From Scortum barcoo (lineage: Eukaryota; Chordata; Actinopteri; Centrarchiformes; Terapontidae): 64,000 bases of DNA. Position numbers and translations under genes: made by a program. The stretch spans positions 14,666,551 to 14,730,550 of the forward strand of contig CM041541.1 in NCBI GenBank assembly GCA_023238725.1, in the 5' to 3' direction. Positions 1 to 12,689 of this stretch are shown here, one piece after another. The notes beneath the pieces are model-generated. The model did no database searches and was not told the origin of the DNA. It worked only from the letters and a program-made list of their open reading frames with translations. Within the stretch, counting starts at the first letter, position 1. Each line of letters opens with the position of its first letter.

Positions 1-1255
1 AGAGAGAGACACCTGATTACAGGACTGTCCGGTATTATTATAACATCATACATAAATAACGAGGACAAAAGGTGATTGGTTGTTAATGAGGTGAATGTTT
101 ACCGGGAAGCTGACGATGGAGACTCCAGACGCAGAATAAATTTCCAACTGAGGACGAGAACTCGGAGAACGTCTGTGAGGTTCTCTGAGGAGAGCTGAGA
201 GACAGACACACAGACAGGCAGAGAGACAGGTAGAGAGACAGACAGACAAGTAGGGAGAGACAGGTTACTCTTGCTCAGTTGCTTCAGTATATTTTGGTTT
301 AATATTTACGCTTTTTAATTATTTTCTCTTCAGCTTTGTGATCTTAGTTTCTGTTTTACTATTTTCATTCTCTGATTTCTACATTTGAACCAAAAGTATT
401 CACAGTATTCACTGACTACAGAGTGAATGAGGGAATGAACGTATGAATGAATGTATGAATGAATGAACCTATTGGTCCTCCATAAGGAGCTGCAGCCACC
501 AAACAGTCTCTGAGTCCGTCCTTCAAGTTCCAACACATTTCATACAGCTCAGTTTTCCTGCAGACACACAAACATAAATACACACACAGTTTTCTTTTCA
601 GCTCATAAAAAACTTTATTTTGTTTTTGTTTTGTTCCAGACTTCATTAAAAAATATTTCATTTTAACTTCATATTAGCGACATGCTAACACCACTGGCCT
701 GTCACAGAATGAGAAAATTCGGTCACCTCTGAGTTCTTGTTCCAGATCAGTTGATCTGAGTTTGTTCACTCTGAGTTAAAGGTCTGACGACTATAAGAAG
801 CCATCCTCAGTGGAGCTCTGATACTACGATTCACCATGAAAACCAGTGATAAAAACAAGCTGCCCCGTCTCCTCATTGGAGTTAGAAGTTCTGATATGAG
901 CTGATGGAGAGTTCTGAACAAATGTTCAGAAAGAAAATCAACACAGCAGCAAAAGGAGAGAGACTCACTGAGAGTCAGTGTGCAAGTTTGACAGAAATCA
1001 TTTAAAACATTGTCATTAACTGAAGGATTTCTACATCAGCCTCAACTTCACTTTAACTTCACTGTGTCTGAGGGGACATTTGTCTTCCTGCAGGTAAAAC
1101 ATAAAACACACAGAGACTCACGGACTGAGGAACAGAAAACATCAAATACATGAAAAGATCAAGAGACAAACACTGCAACATGTGGATTAATCTTCTATGT
1201 CCTCAGAGGTTTGACCTCTACAGCAGGAGTTTAACTGGAAGAGACACTTTACTTA
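1..1255. other. Intergenic DNA, no gene seen
   Basis: No coding exon is recognised. The stretch holds a short CAGA-type simple repeat (about 200-260) and a GAATG-like repeat (about 420-475). The small open frames have no protein-like composition or splice-site support. Confidence 0.6.
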
Positions 1256-1756
1256 GGCTCTTTTTCATCACACAGTTACAGCACTACTCGACTCGACTCA
1301 GTTTCGGTCGTTTTCCATTCACAACAGAGTACCACCTCAGCGTGGGTGGGGTCGTCATAGCATAGCAACGGCCGGCTGAAACTCCAGCGACGTCATTTGT
1401 TATGCGACACAAACACGAAACGACTACGGAGCAATGGCAACATGGAGGCCACCAGACAAAGAAATGTCTGCACCTCGTCGCTTTGCTCCGCGGGGTTGAT
1501 TTCTGTGCAGCATCTCTGATCGTGTTCGTTGTTGTTATTGCGTTTTAAAAATGGCGCTGGTTGACTCTTATGAACGAGTCGCTCTCCCGACGCATCTAGT
1601 GACGTCACGCCCTGGCCAATCAGTGGCCTGCCGTCTGCCGACGTCACATTTTCGGCTCGACTCAGCTCGCTTGGAACCGGCCGAGTAGGTACTACGAAAA
1701 GTACCTGGTACCAGGTACTAACACGGGATGGAAACAAGTACAGTGGAAAAGGGCCA
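1256..1756. mobile_element. Non-autonomous DNA transposon (MITE-like), ~500 bp
   Basis: The left end begins GGCTCTTTTTCATC and the right end, read in reverse complement, begins TGGCCCTTTTCCACTG, so the ends are imperfect terminal inverted repeats. A TTA trinucleotide flanks each end (1253-1255 and 1757-1759), as expected of a short target duplication of the PIF/Harbinger type. The interior is GC- and CpG-rich (TGACGTCAC, GCCGACGTCAC), unlike its surroundings. It encodes no transposase, so an autonomous partner would have moved it. The superfamily is inferred from the TTA duplication only; a hAT origin is possible. Confidence 0.55.
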
Positions 1757-1759
1757 TTA

Positions 1760-3859
1760 CAGTGTCTGTTACCACGGTAAGGTAACAAGTCAGGTTCACT
1801 GGGTCATGGTAAACTGACCCTGACTTAGCTCAGCTCTCTTTCTGTAAAAGTTTCCTTGAACTCATGCACAATAAAATCAGAGTTTCTCCTGAACCTGCTT
1901 TCTGGAACAGACCTCTGGCGTCATCTCACGTCACCTGAACAGCAGGCTAACAATGCTAACAGCTAACATTTAGCCTGTTTACTGCTGAGGGGCTAACGTT
2001 AGCTGTTAGCTGCCCTCTGAGCGACAAACCGAGATAAACTGACCGATAAAAGGCTTCTCCCAGAGGGTTCCAGTTGGCAGTGATGAACGCCATGTTGTCT
2101 CCCTCCGGAGGGATGAAGATGTTTGATGATGATTCACTGTTAGCTTTAGCTTCCAACCAGTCAGCTGATCACTTCCACAACTGCTTCTTCTTCTACGGTG
2201 CATTTACCAACAGCTGTTTCTTCTTCTTCTTCCTCTTCTACGGTGCGCGAACACGAGTCTCTGTCGCCTCCTACTGTTACTGCACATATGTCCATCCATC
2301 TATCTTCTAAACCTGCTTATCCTGAGCACACACAGGGTCGCAGGGGTGCTGGAGCCTGCACACATGTATTAATTATTATTTTTTATTTAGATCACAGACT
2401 GAAGATCCAACAGTGAAGTCAAATCATCTCAGTCGCCCCCTGGTGACAGGTGTGAGGACAAGTGAGGTGCAGGGTGATAGTTCTTGTGCTCAGTAACAAT
2501 GTGTGTGTTTTCTAACTGGACTGATGTGTCTCCTCTTTAAGTGTTATCATTTGTTCTTTATCCTGAAAATCTGGAGCAGTGGATGGAGCTGTCGGAGGGG
2601 CCGGGGGCGGGGGGGGTCTTCATGTTCTTGCAGGCTGTGGGAGTGAATTCCTGACGTTTCCAAATGACACAGTTAAAGGAAGCCCCCCCCCCCCATACAT
2701 ACAGCACAGCACAGTGTAATGAGTGCATTGTGTTTGTTAGTGTCTCTTCCTGTTTCCACCTCATGACTCTCTGACTTAGTGCAGAAAGATTCTCTGTGTT
2801 CTAACACACTCAGTGTAAAGAACCACTATAAATACACATATTTTATTTTTAAAATATTTCAATTTCTTTTATTCTTAGGTTGTACTAAGGTTCTTCATTG
2901 CCCTGAAATTCCTCTTAGGTTCCCTTTGTGTTCTCCTAAGGTCACTCTGACATTTCATGGTACACTATGGAGGAATTCTGATGTTCCTGTAAAGTTCTCT
3001 GTGTATTCCCCAAGATTCCCTTAACACCCCCCGAAAATTCCTCAGAGGTTCTCTTAGTATTCTCTTTAGGATACCCTGAGGTTCCACTGTTAGCTCCACT
3101 AACACCGCCCCAAGGTTCTTCTAAGAGCGAAGGTTTCCTCAGTTGCTTTGTTCCACATGTTCCTTACATTTCATACCAAAGTGTTGACAACCTGTAAAAC
3201 TTCCTGTTCTCCTGAAATAACAGTAAAAAACAACCAGACGTTCCACCAAAGTCCATTAAAATCCATGAAACCATGAACAGAGAGTGAGAGACATTCACAC
3301 AAAGAGAGGAAGAGAGAGAGAGAGGAAGAGGGCGAGCGAGGTTTCCTTCCAGATGACTTCACCTTAAAAACATGAGAGAGATTCACTGACCCACTCTCTC
3401 CACACACACACACACACACAAACCCTTCACGGTAACAGACCCCCCTGTCCCATCGTCATGGTAACAGAGCCCTCCCCTGGGTGTGGTAGAGAGACACTGA
3501 GCTTCAGGCTGAAAACTGCAGAGAGAGAGTTAACCCTTTTTGTTTAGATGTGATCCGATTTGACTTTTGTAGAATTGTTGTAGTATTTTCTTTTTTTATG
3601 TTTAAATATTTTATGTTTTCTTATTTATCTATTTTTATATTGAAAGGTTTTGCGTCCCGTGTTTGTACATACGCTGTACATACGAGTTGTGGGAGTGAAG
3701 GAGTTAAAGGTGTGGATGTTTCCACAGTCGGGAAGTTTGGTGGAAAGTTTTCCTCTGAGCCAACCAATCAGAGTGCAGCAGGGTGGGTGAGTTTCCAGTG
3801 TTTTTCTGCAGAGGGAGAGTTTCTGGTGTTTTTGCTGTTTTTGGTTCGACTTTGAGTCG
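1760..3859. other. Intergenic DNA and probable cavin2 5' region
   Basis: At 2285-2350 is a short piece resembling the widespread fish repeat that contains TCCATCC and CTGCTTATCCTGAGC. At 2880-3170 is a degenerate series of GGTTCC(T/C)CTAAG-like units that recurs at 10.4-10.7, 11.2-11.6 and 12.7-13.4 kb. A CA dinucleotide run sits at 3403-3420. The last few hundred bases probably hold the cavin2 promoter and 5' UTR, but no TATA box or clear start site was found. Confidence 0.5.
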
Positions 3860-6800
3860 ATGTTTGAGGACAGAGTCAGCATGGTGACTACTGAGACCCA
3901 CCAGAGCCAGGACCTTCTGGTCCCCCCCCAGAATCAGGACCACATGGATCAGCAGGACCAGCCTGAGCAAAACCAGGCCTCCCCCTCGTCCGCCTTGGCA
4001 TTCGACCCCGAGGCAATGAGTCAGGGTCCCGTTAACGCCATCACGGTCCTCACTCTGCTGGACAAACTGGTCAACATGCTGGACGCTGTGCAGGAGAACC
4101 AGAACAAGATGGAGGTGAGCCAGGGGCAGGGCCAGACCGCAACATCGGGTCTACCTGTGAGACTGCAGAACTAACTCCAGAACAAACTACAGAACTAACT
4201 ACTATAAAGATACCAGAACTAATTCCAGAACTAACTACTGTAAAGATACCAGAACTAACTACTGTAAAGATACCAGAACTAAGTCCAGAACTAACTCAAG
4301 AACTAACTCCAGAACTAATTTGCGTACAGAGTCCAGAGTAAAAGTTTTCCACTAAACAAATAGACTTAGACTTAGACAGACTTTATTGTCATTCAGATAC
4401 ACAGTGTATACAGAACGAAATGTCGTTGCATTTGCTCGCAACAGTATAAAAAATATAGAATATAGACAGTGAAATGAGGATATAGGCAGTAAAAAATATA
4501 AATATAGAATATATAAGAACAGTAATAGAATATAAAATATATAGTTTTATAATTTCTGCTTTTGTAACAACAGCAGAAACTTTTCCTGCAGACGAACTGT
4601 AGATCATAGTTCAAAAGGTATTTCAATTTAATAACATGTTCGAACAGGTTTCCTGTCAAACTGGCTCACAGATCAACAGACTGTCAGTCAACATTCACAC
4701 CAAACACATTTTCAAAGAAATAAACATCAAAACAACTGGATTCAAATTGGTCAGAAACACAATCAGAAAACCAGCCTGTCTAAAGTGTAAGTCCAGATTC
4801 TGGGTCCACAGGAGTTCAGTGAGACTAACTGTTCACACCTTCAAATTTCAAATTCAAATTTATTTATTTAAAGCCCAAAATCACAAACATTGTTTGCCTC
4901 GGAGGCTTTACAATCTGCACAGTTGTGACACCCTCTGTCCTTAGACCCTTCGAACCGGAGTCAGGAAAAACTTCAAAAAAGCCTTTATGGGAAAAAGAAG
5001 AAACCTGAGGAAGAGCCACAGATGAGGGATCCCTCTCCCTGGGACGGACAGACGTGCAATAGATGCCACATGTACAGAGAACATCATCATCAGTCATCAT
5101 ATATGGAGTTAAACATGGGTCGTAATAAAGCTGTAGATAAACTGAGTTCTGAGTTCATGGGTTTAGTCCATGTGTGAAGGTATCACAGGTAATGGAAATG
5201 AGTCCTGTGAGTCCAGGTGCATCTCTAGATGTCCTCATATGGAGCTCTGGGCCACTCGACCTTCTCTCCACAACACAGACACAGATCATGTCCCCACCAG
5301 GCCAGTGACAGATAACAGGTAACAGCACCAGGAAGTCTTTCCACAGGTATGTAGCATAATCAATCAATCGAGTCTACAAACAGTGACCTCCAGAGCAGAT
5401 CCACACTGTCGACACAAATATTACATGGAAATCTAACAGACGTGAGAAAATATCAAAGGAAATAGATGCGAAGGTCAAACTTTATTCAGTTACTTTGGTC
5501 TCAAACACTGAAGCCCCTCTGTTACACAGTGACAGTGATTTCTTTTGTCACCAGCTCTGACAAAGTGGAAACTTTTCCAACGTCCTCATGTTGACTTGAG
5601 TGTTTGTGTGACCAGACATCTGATTGGTTGTTTCAGGTACATCAGGTGGAGATGGAGGGCGTGGTCAGAGGGATCCAGGCTGATATGACCAAACTGTCCA
5701 AGAGCCACAGTCACACCTCCAACACCGTGAGCAAACTGCTGGATAAGAGCCGCAAACTGTCAGTCACCATGAAGGAGGTGAAGACTGGTCTGATTATCAC
5801 ACCTGTCACCTGTGAGGTAGATTAAAACTTTTCTCTAAAACATTGGTCATGTGTCTTCAGGTTCGTGATAAAATGGAGCGTCAGGGTGTCCAAGTGAGGA
5901 AGCTGGAGGCAAATCACGCCCACCTGATCAACAGGAACAACTTTAAAGTCCTCATCTTCCAGGTCAGTGCGATGAAAACACAGCCGGAGAAGGTCAGCGG
6001 TCAGAGGATCAGGGAGAGGCTGAATGTGAAATCTGGACCCGCACACTGCCTCAGTATGGAGAGATCCCTGCCTCTGAGACATCAGTGAAGTCCCTGTTTA
6101 TCCATCCTGAAGTCCTTGTCTAGGTCGCAGGACTCCAGGTGCTCTGAGGCATGCTGGGAGGTGTAGTACCTCTGTGCAAAGTTCTCCACAGACAGTAAAG
6201 TTCTCCACAGACAGTAACGTTCTCCACAGGCATTTGTTCTCTCTCTTTGTTTGCTGATGACTTTCGGTCTGTGACCTTATTTGGTCATCGGCTGCTGCAG
6301 GAGTTGAGATGGAAAAACAGACAAAGGTCTGTGTGAGCTGTCAACATGTGGTCTGGTTGTCATGGTTACGACAGTGATGTCGTCCATCAGCTGTTCTCAG
6401 GTCTGTACTTTCATACATAGAACATGAGCAGACTAGCTTTTACTTTAAAGAGCTTTGTCTCTTTATTTAAAGTGACTGCAACATTTAGAGCCCCACTGTC
6501 AGTGCAGGGAGGACAGACTCAGTACGAGCACACACCTGTAACAGTCAAGTGTACAGGTGTCCTAACTGTGTCCTGACACACGAATGTATATGAACAACAC
6601 ATGTTGTGTGACTGTGGCAGTAATTGTAGTCATGTAGAAAATCGTAATGTTAGTCTGCAGTAAAACTCTGGAAACTGAAATAAATATTTCCTTTATCTAC
6701 ATGTTTTAACCAGCTGGTCAGCACTGCAGTGTCAGTGTGTACACGTGTGTATTAAGTGTGTTTTTTCTGTCTTGTCTCACCGACACTAAACATTCCCGTC

Positions 6801-9800
6801 CTCCCTAAAATATCCAGCATTCCTCAGGGGTGTGGTTCTCCTTCAGCATTTAACTCTTTCAGGTCTTTCTGGTCTTCCTTTGTCTGTTTGTGTTGTTATT
6901 CTGTTTTAAAATCTCATCTCATCAAATGAAATAACAGGTTAAAGGAACTTTAAAGGAACCTGCAACACCAAATACGATATGTTTTCATGGGTAGATTAAG
7001 GGTTAGCTGATGGTGATTGACAGGTCACTGCACCTCTCTGTGAAAGTTGAGCGATACGATTACGCGCACCCTAACCCTAACCCAAAATAAACGTTCTTGG
7101 TGTTTCAGTCACATTTACACTGTCATATTAGAGGGAAACGTTCACTTTTTTTACTTTTTGGTTCCACCAAAGTTCTTCTGGCTCTGCCAGGATCAAGATT
7201 CAAGATTTTATTATCATGTGCACAATAATTACATGGAATAGTCACAGGTAATTAAATTCTTGAGTCTCTGGCTCCTTAAAGTATTTTGGAAAGAAAGACC
7301 ACACTTTCAAAAAGGTCCAAAAGATCACGTTTAAAAAAAAAGATATAGAACTAGAATTCAAATTCAAATTCAAATTTATTTATTTAGAGCCCAAAATCAC
7401 AAACATTGTTTGCCTCGGAGGGCTTTACAATCTGTACAGTTGTGACACCCTCTGTCCTTAGACCCTCGAACCGGAGTCAGGAAAAACTTCAAAAAACCCT
7501 TTATGGGAAAAAGAAGAAACCTGAGGAAGAGCCACAGATGAGGGATCCCTCTCCCTGGGACGGACAGACGTGCAATAGATGCCACATGTACAGAGAACAT
7601 CATCAATCATATTATGGAATTATACATGAGTCGTAATAAGCTGTAGCTATACTGAGTTCATTGGTTTAGTCCATGTGTGAAGGTATCACAGGTAATGGAA
7701 ATGAGTCTGTGAGTCCAGGTGCATCTCTAGATGTCCTCATATGGAGCTCTGGGCCACTCGACCTTCTCTCCACAGCACAGACACAGATCATGTCCCCACC
7801 AGGCCAGTGAACCTCAGACAGATGGACCACAACCAGAATCAGTGAGGAACCTGCAAGACTGGAGAGAACAAAGAGGACCGGGGCTCCGGCAGTAACATGC
7901 ACTTTACAGGACATAAGAGTATTCACATTAACCGTTTTGACACTTTAGCCAATTTAACTACTTTAACCAGTTTAGCCACTTTAACCAGTTTCTAAAAGTG
8001 ACTCCAGTTTGCACTACTACCATATGGCCAATATGAGTGAAGGAAGCAGAGGAAGAGGAAGCAGAGAAAGAGGAAGCAGAGACAGAGGAAGAGGGAGAGG
8101 TGCCCGGATGCATCATGGGAGCCCCCCGGCAGTCTAAACCTATAGCAGCATAACTAAGAAGGGCGAGCCTGTGCCCACCCTAACTATAAGCTTTATCAAA
8201 AAGGAAGGTTTTAAGTCTATTCTTAAACACTGACACTGTGTCTGCCTCTCGGACCCAGACTGGGAGCTGGTTCCAGAGAGAACAGGGGCCTGATAGCTGA
8301 AGGCTCTGCCCCCTAGACTACTACTTCTGGAAACCCTGGGAACTACAAGTAAGCCTGCGTTTTGGGAGAGCGCAGCGCTCTAGTCGGTTGATAAGGAGTT
8401 ATCAATTCATTAAGATATGATGGTGCCAGACCATGCAGAGCCTTATATGTGAGGAGTAGGATTTTAAAATCCACTCTAAATTTTACAGGGAGCCAATGCA
8501 GAGAAGCCAATACTGGAGTAATATGGTCTCTTTTCCTGGTTTTAGTCAGCACCCGAGCAGCGGCATTCTGGACCAGCTGTAGAGTCTTTAACGACTTGTT
8601 TGGGCAGCCTGATAAAAGTGAATTACAATAATCCAGCCTGGAAGAGACAAATGCATGGACTAATTTTTCAGCATCGCTTTGGGACAAAAAGTGCCGAATT
8701 TTTGCGATGTTGCGCAGGTGGTAAAAAGGCAGACCTTGAAATATGCTTAATATGGGTGTCAAAGGACATATCCTGATCAAATAAAACCCTGAGGTTCCTT
8801 ACAGTGGTGCCGGAGGCCCAGTTAATGCCATCCAACAAGGCTATCTTAGGAGAAAGCGTGTTCCTCAGGTGTTTCGGACCTAATAGGATCACTTCAGTTT
8901 TATCTGAGTTCAACAACAGGAAATTTCTGGTCATCCAAGCCTTTATATCTTTAAGGCAGGCATGGAGTTTCAGGAGCTGATCAGTTTTGTGTGGCTCCAC
9001 TGATAAATATAATTGGGTGTCATCAGCATAACAATGGAAATCTATGGAGTGCCTCCTGATGATATTGCCAAGGGGCAGCATATACAAAATAAACAGAATT
9101 GGACCAAGCACTGAACCTTGTGGAACTCCATGACAGACTTTAGTATGCACAGAGGATTCATTATTAATATGGACAAACTGAGACCGATCTGATAAGTATG
9201 ATCTGAACCAGTTTAATGCAGACCCTTTAATACCAAGCAGTTTTTCCATTCTCAGCAACAGGATGTGATGGTCAACAACTGTATCAAAGGCAGCACTGAG
9301 GTATTAAGGTCTAACAGGACAAGTACAGACAGAAGCCCTCTATCTGATGCTGTCAACAGGTCATTAGTGACTTTCACAAGTGCTGTTTCTGTGCTATGGT
9401 GAGCTCTAAATCCTGACTGAAAAACTTCAAAAAGACTATTACTGTGGAGATAATTACATAACTGGCTGGCAACGGCTTTCTCTAGAATCTTAGACAAAAA
9501 GGGGAGGTTGGATATTGGTCTATAATTGGCTAACACATCTGCATCAAGTGTAGGTTTTTTGATCAATGGTTTAATTACAGCTACTTTAAAAGACTTGGGT
9601 ACAAAGCCTGACACCAGAGACAGATTAATAATATGCAGCAGTGATGTGCCAATAAATGGGAAAACTTCCTTAAGCAGCGTAGTTGGGATGGGGTCTAGGA
9701 GACAAGTTGTTGCTTTCGATGATGAAACTAACGAGGATAATTCGGGAAGGCCAATTGGAATAAAACTGTCTAAGCAATTGTCAGGTTTTAATGTATCTGC

Positions 9801-12062
9801 TCCTAAATTTCCTGAGTCTGAAGGATCGGAGTCTAACGAGGGCAGATCCTGACAAATTTTGTCCCTAATGTTCAGAATCTTGTCATTAAAAAAGCTCATG
9901 AAATCATTACTACTTAAACTTAAGGGAATGCAGGGTTCAATAGAGCTATGGCTCTGTGTCAGCCTGGCTACAGTGCTGAAAAGAAACCTAGGGCAGTTCT
10001 TATTTTTCCTCTATTAATTCTGAATAGTAGGCTGCTCTGGCATTACACAGGGCTTTCCTATACGTTTTGAGACTCTCTTTCCAGGCTAGGCGAGAGTCCT
10101 CCTCTTTGGTGGAGCGCCATATCCTTTCCAATTGTCGCGTTGTTTGTTTTAATTTGCGAGTTGCAGAGTTAAACCATGGTCAATAATAAATCAATCAATA
10201 ATAAACTTAGAAATAATAAACTTCTAAGTTTCAATAATAAACTTAGAAATAAAAAGAATATAAAAAGAATATTGACCTAAAATATAAATAATACAACTAA
10301 AATATATATTTAACTTAAGATAATAAACAATGCAATATGGACATACTGTTGTGCAAAGTACTGAATAGTGCAATTATGAGGAATTTAACAGTCAGGATCA
10401 GCTAATGTCTCTCAAAAGTTCCTCTAAAGTTCCACCACGGGCCCCCTTTCAGTTTCATATACATTCTCTAAGGTACCCCTTTTGTTCAACAAGCGTTTTT
10501 GTAAGTAAACCCCAGGTTTTCCTAGGATTCTTTTACTATTCTCCTAAAGCTGAAGGTTGATAGTCTGAAGGTTCTCCTAAAGTTTCTCTTATGCTCTCCC
10601 AAGATTCTTGTAAAGATGCCCCAAGATGCTCATTCTGAGACTCCCCTAACATTTTAAAAGATTCATCAAATATTTCCTCAATGTTCTCGTCTTCTCTCCC
10701 TCAGGAGGAGACTGAGATTCCCTCCAGTGTTTTCGTGAAAGATCCCCCTCCATTCCCTCGTGATGAGATTTTGGAAGAAGGTGATGAATCAGTGTCGGGC
10801 GTCGTTGATGCCAACCGTTCTCAGGAGGGCGGGCTCCAGACCATCGACCTGTCATCTGATGAGGATGTCGGGCTGGAAGCGGACCTAGAGGATGAGGAGG
10901 TGTGGCCTCATGATCTGGAGAACATGGAGAAATCAAGAGCCGAGAAACTAAAACGCTCCAGTCTGAAGAAGGTAAGAACCACTGACAGGTCACTGACAGT
11001 CAGACAGGCGAGCAGTAAGACAGACAGGTGTAACTGTCTCTCTCTCTGTCTCTCTCCAGGTTGACAGTCTGAAGAAAGCGTTCTCCAGGCAGAACATCGA
11101 GAAGAAGATGACAAAGATCGGAACAAAGATTGTTTCTCAGGAGCAACGAGAGAAGATCAAGCAGAAAACCTCCAGCCTGAAGGTTTCACCTCTGACCTTC
11201 AGCATCAAGAAGGTACTGATATATCTGTTTTTATTGTCCTCTATAACTCAGATAAGATTCCCAAATGGTCTGCTTATGTACTCATAAAGTTCCAGTAATA
11301 TTTACACCAGAGTTCATGTAAGGTTCTACTAATGTTAATCTAACACTAAATTTAGGGTTATGGTTACCTGTTGTATCCAGAAGTATCCCTCAGGATCCCC
11401 AGTGTTTCCTTGTACCGTTGCTCTAATGTGGCCTGCAGCTTCCTGTAAAGTTCCCCCAAGGTTCTCCATGGTTCCCCATAAGTTCCTCATAGGTTCTCTT
11501 AACATTTCAAGATTCCCCAACATTTCCTATAACTCTCCCCTAGTGTCCGACACAAGGTTCCTCTAAAGTTTCTGTATTTCTAAATGTTTCTAAGGGCCCA
11601 TACGTATTCTCCTGAGGTTGATCAGTTCCGTAAAGGGTTTCTCAGGGTTTACGTTTTCTTCCACTGACCATTGACCTCCTACCTACCTACCGTCTTTGTT
11701 TTCAGCCTCGCAGCAGCTCCGACTCTCAGCCCCCCGACGCCTCCATTCAGACCGGGGAACCCTTGACTATGGAGGCTGATATCCAGCTCTCCCCGCTGGG
11801 CAGCACCGACCAGGAGGTCCCCTTCACTGAGGTCCACGCCCAGCTAGCTCCAGCTGAGCAGGAGGAGAACAAGGAGGAAGGGGAGAAGGAGGAAGAGGAA
11901 GTGAAAGAGGAGGAGGAGGGGGGTGAGGAGGTGTCAGGTGTGGAGGTGGATCTGTCGGTGGTTTCAGAGGGAGTCAGTGAAGAGTATGCTCTGTCCTCCA
12001 CCCTGCCTCAGGTGGAGAAAGGAGAGGAGAGAGGAGCAGAGGAGGAGAAAGAGGAGTCCTAA
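3860..12062 (+). CDS. cavin2: Cavin-2 (serum deprivation-response protein), caveolar coat protein
   Basis: Six coding exons: 3860-4114, 5637-5777, 5861-5962, 10705-10971, 11060-11212, 11706-12062. All phases are 0 and the product is about 424 residues (human cavin-2: about 425). The N-terminal part has the cavin HR1 coiled coil (AITVLTLLDKLVNMLDAVQE; TVSKLLDKSRK; NFKVLIFQ). An acidic stretch follows, then the basic HR2 region (VDSLKKAFSRQNIEKKMTK, KVSPLTF) and a Glu-rich tail. Cavins trimerise, bind phosphatidylserine and PIP2, and coat caveolae; cavin-2 promotes membrane curvature. VDSLKKAFSRQNIEKK favours cavin-2 over cavin-1 or -4. The first ATG (3860) has a weak context; the ATG at 3881 (AGCATGG) is a better Kozak match and gives 417 residues. 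From memory, mammalian genes have essentially one coding intron, after KVLIFQ; here there are five. Which teleost paralogue (a or b) this is cannot be told. Confidence 0.92.
4162..4330. repeat. Minisatellite in cavin2 intron 1
   Basis: Imperfect tandem units of the type CCAGAACTAACTACTGTAAA, with shorter CCAGAACTAACT variants. It begins about 50 bp after the exon 1 splice donor at 4115. It is one of a recurrent set of donor-proximal arrays in this window. Confidence 0.8.
4366..4560. mobile_element. Short retroelement tail, TTTATTGTCATT family
   Basis: The stretch starts TAGACAGACTTTATTGTCAT and continues through GAACGAAATGTCGTTGCA into AT-rich ATATAGAATATA runs. Similar pieces occur at 7193-7245 and 38686-38895. 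This is a common form of 3' fragment of fish LINE or SINE elements. No coding sequence is present. Confidence 0.5.
4843..5360 (-). mobile_element. 5'-truncated L2-type LINE copy (3' end only)
   Basis: This segment is nearly the same as 7350-7810, the 3' untranslated end of the larger LINE further on. Shared landmarks are the TTCAAATTTATTTATTTA tail, TTGTTTGCCTCGGAGG, TTATGGGAAAAAGAAGAAAC and CCTCTCCCTGGGACGGACAG. The tail lies at the low-coordinate end, so the element runs on the minus strand. It lies in cavin2 intron 1. The two copies differ at scattered bases, so they are independent old insertions or one old duplication. Confidence 0.75.
7350..10185 (-). mobile_element. L2-type non-LTR retrotransposon, 5'-truncated and frameshifted
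   Basis: On the minus strand, broken open frames at 9899-9252, 9258-8668 and 8780-8343 form a reverse transcriptase region. The first frame contains KPLIKKPTLDADVLANYRPI. The second contains GVPQGSVLGPILFILYM and the catalytic YADDTQLYL. The third is the C-terminal HAFVSSRLDYCNSLLSG part. The endonuclease domain is missing and frames must be switched at least twice, so the copy is dead. The 3' UTR reaches down to a TTCAAATTCAAATTTATT tail at about 7350. It sits in cavin2 intron 3, antisense to the gene. L2 assignment rests on resemblance to common fish L2 elements. Confidence 0.85.
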
Positions 12063-12689
12063 ACACTCAGTTAATATTCAGTTTCACGGAGGTTCATTAA
12101 TGACAGAACAGATCTGAGCACATTGTTGAAGGAACAGTTCAGCCTCTCCTCTTCTCATGTCTGAAGGTAAACATGAAGCTACAGCCATCAGGCAGTCAGC
12201 TTTCTCAGAGAAGGAGAGGAAGAATATTTCACGAACTGTTCCTTTAAAGTTTAGACCTTTTTTGTTATTGATGAATATTTCTTTTCTGATAAACCTCCAC
12301 ACACAGGTTAATCCAGAGTTCACATATCTGATCATCTATGCTGATATTTAATGTTTTTACAGGTGACCCTGAAAACTACATATCTCTAAAATTTGAACTT
12401 TTCAGGAACTAAAAACAAAACACAAACATTTTCTGTTCCAGATTTTTAGGTTAAAGTTTTACATGAAGTTGGAGAATTTGAATGTTTAATCCTTCAGCTG
12501 ATCTAAATGTTATGTCAAATGTTATGTCAAATTTCCTTTTAATTTTCCTTTGTATGTTTATTCTTATTTTATCCAAAAACAGCTGACTGAAAAAAACAAG
12601 ATATCTAATAATTAGTAGATCAATATCAGAAAACATTCACATTAGTTGAACCCTGCTGAAAGTCTGAACATGTCAATCATCCTTATGAG

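Noticed and set aside
8449..9852. Plus-strand open frames inside the L2 element
   Set aside because: They are antisense shadows of the minus-strand reverse transcriptase.
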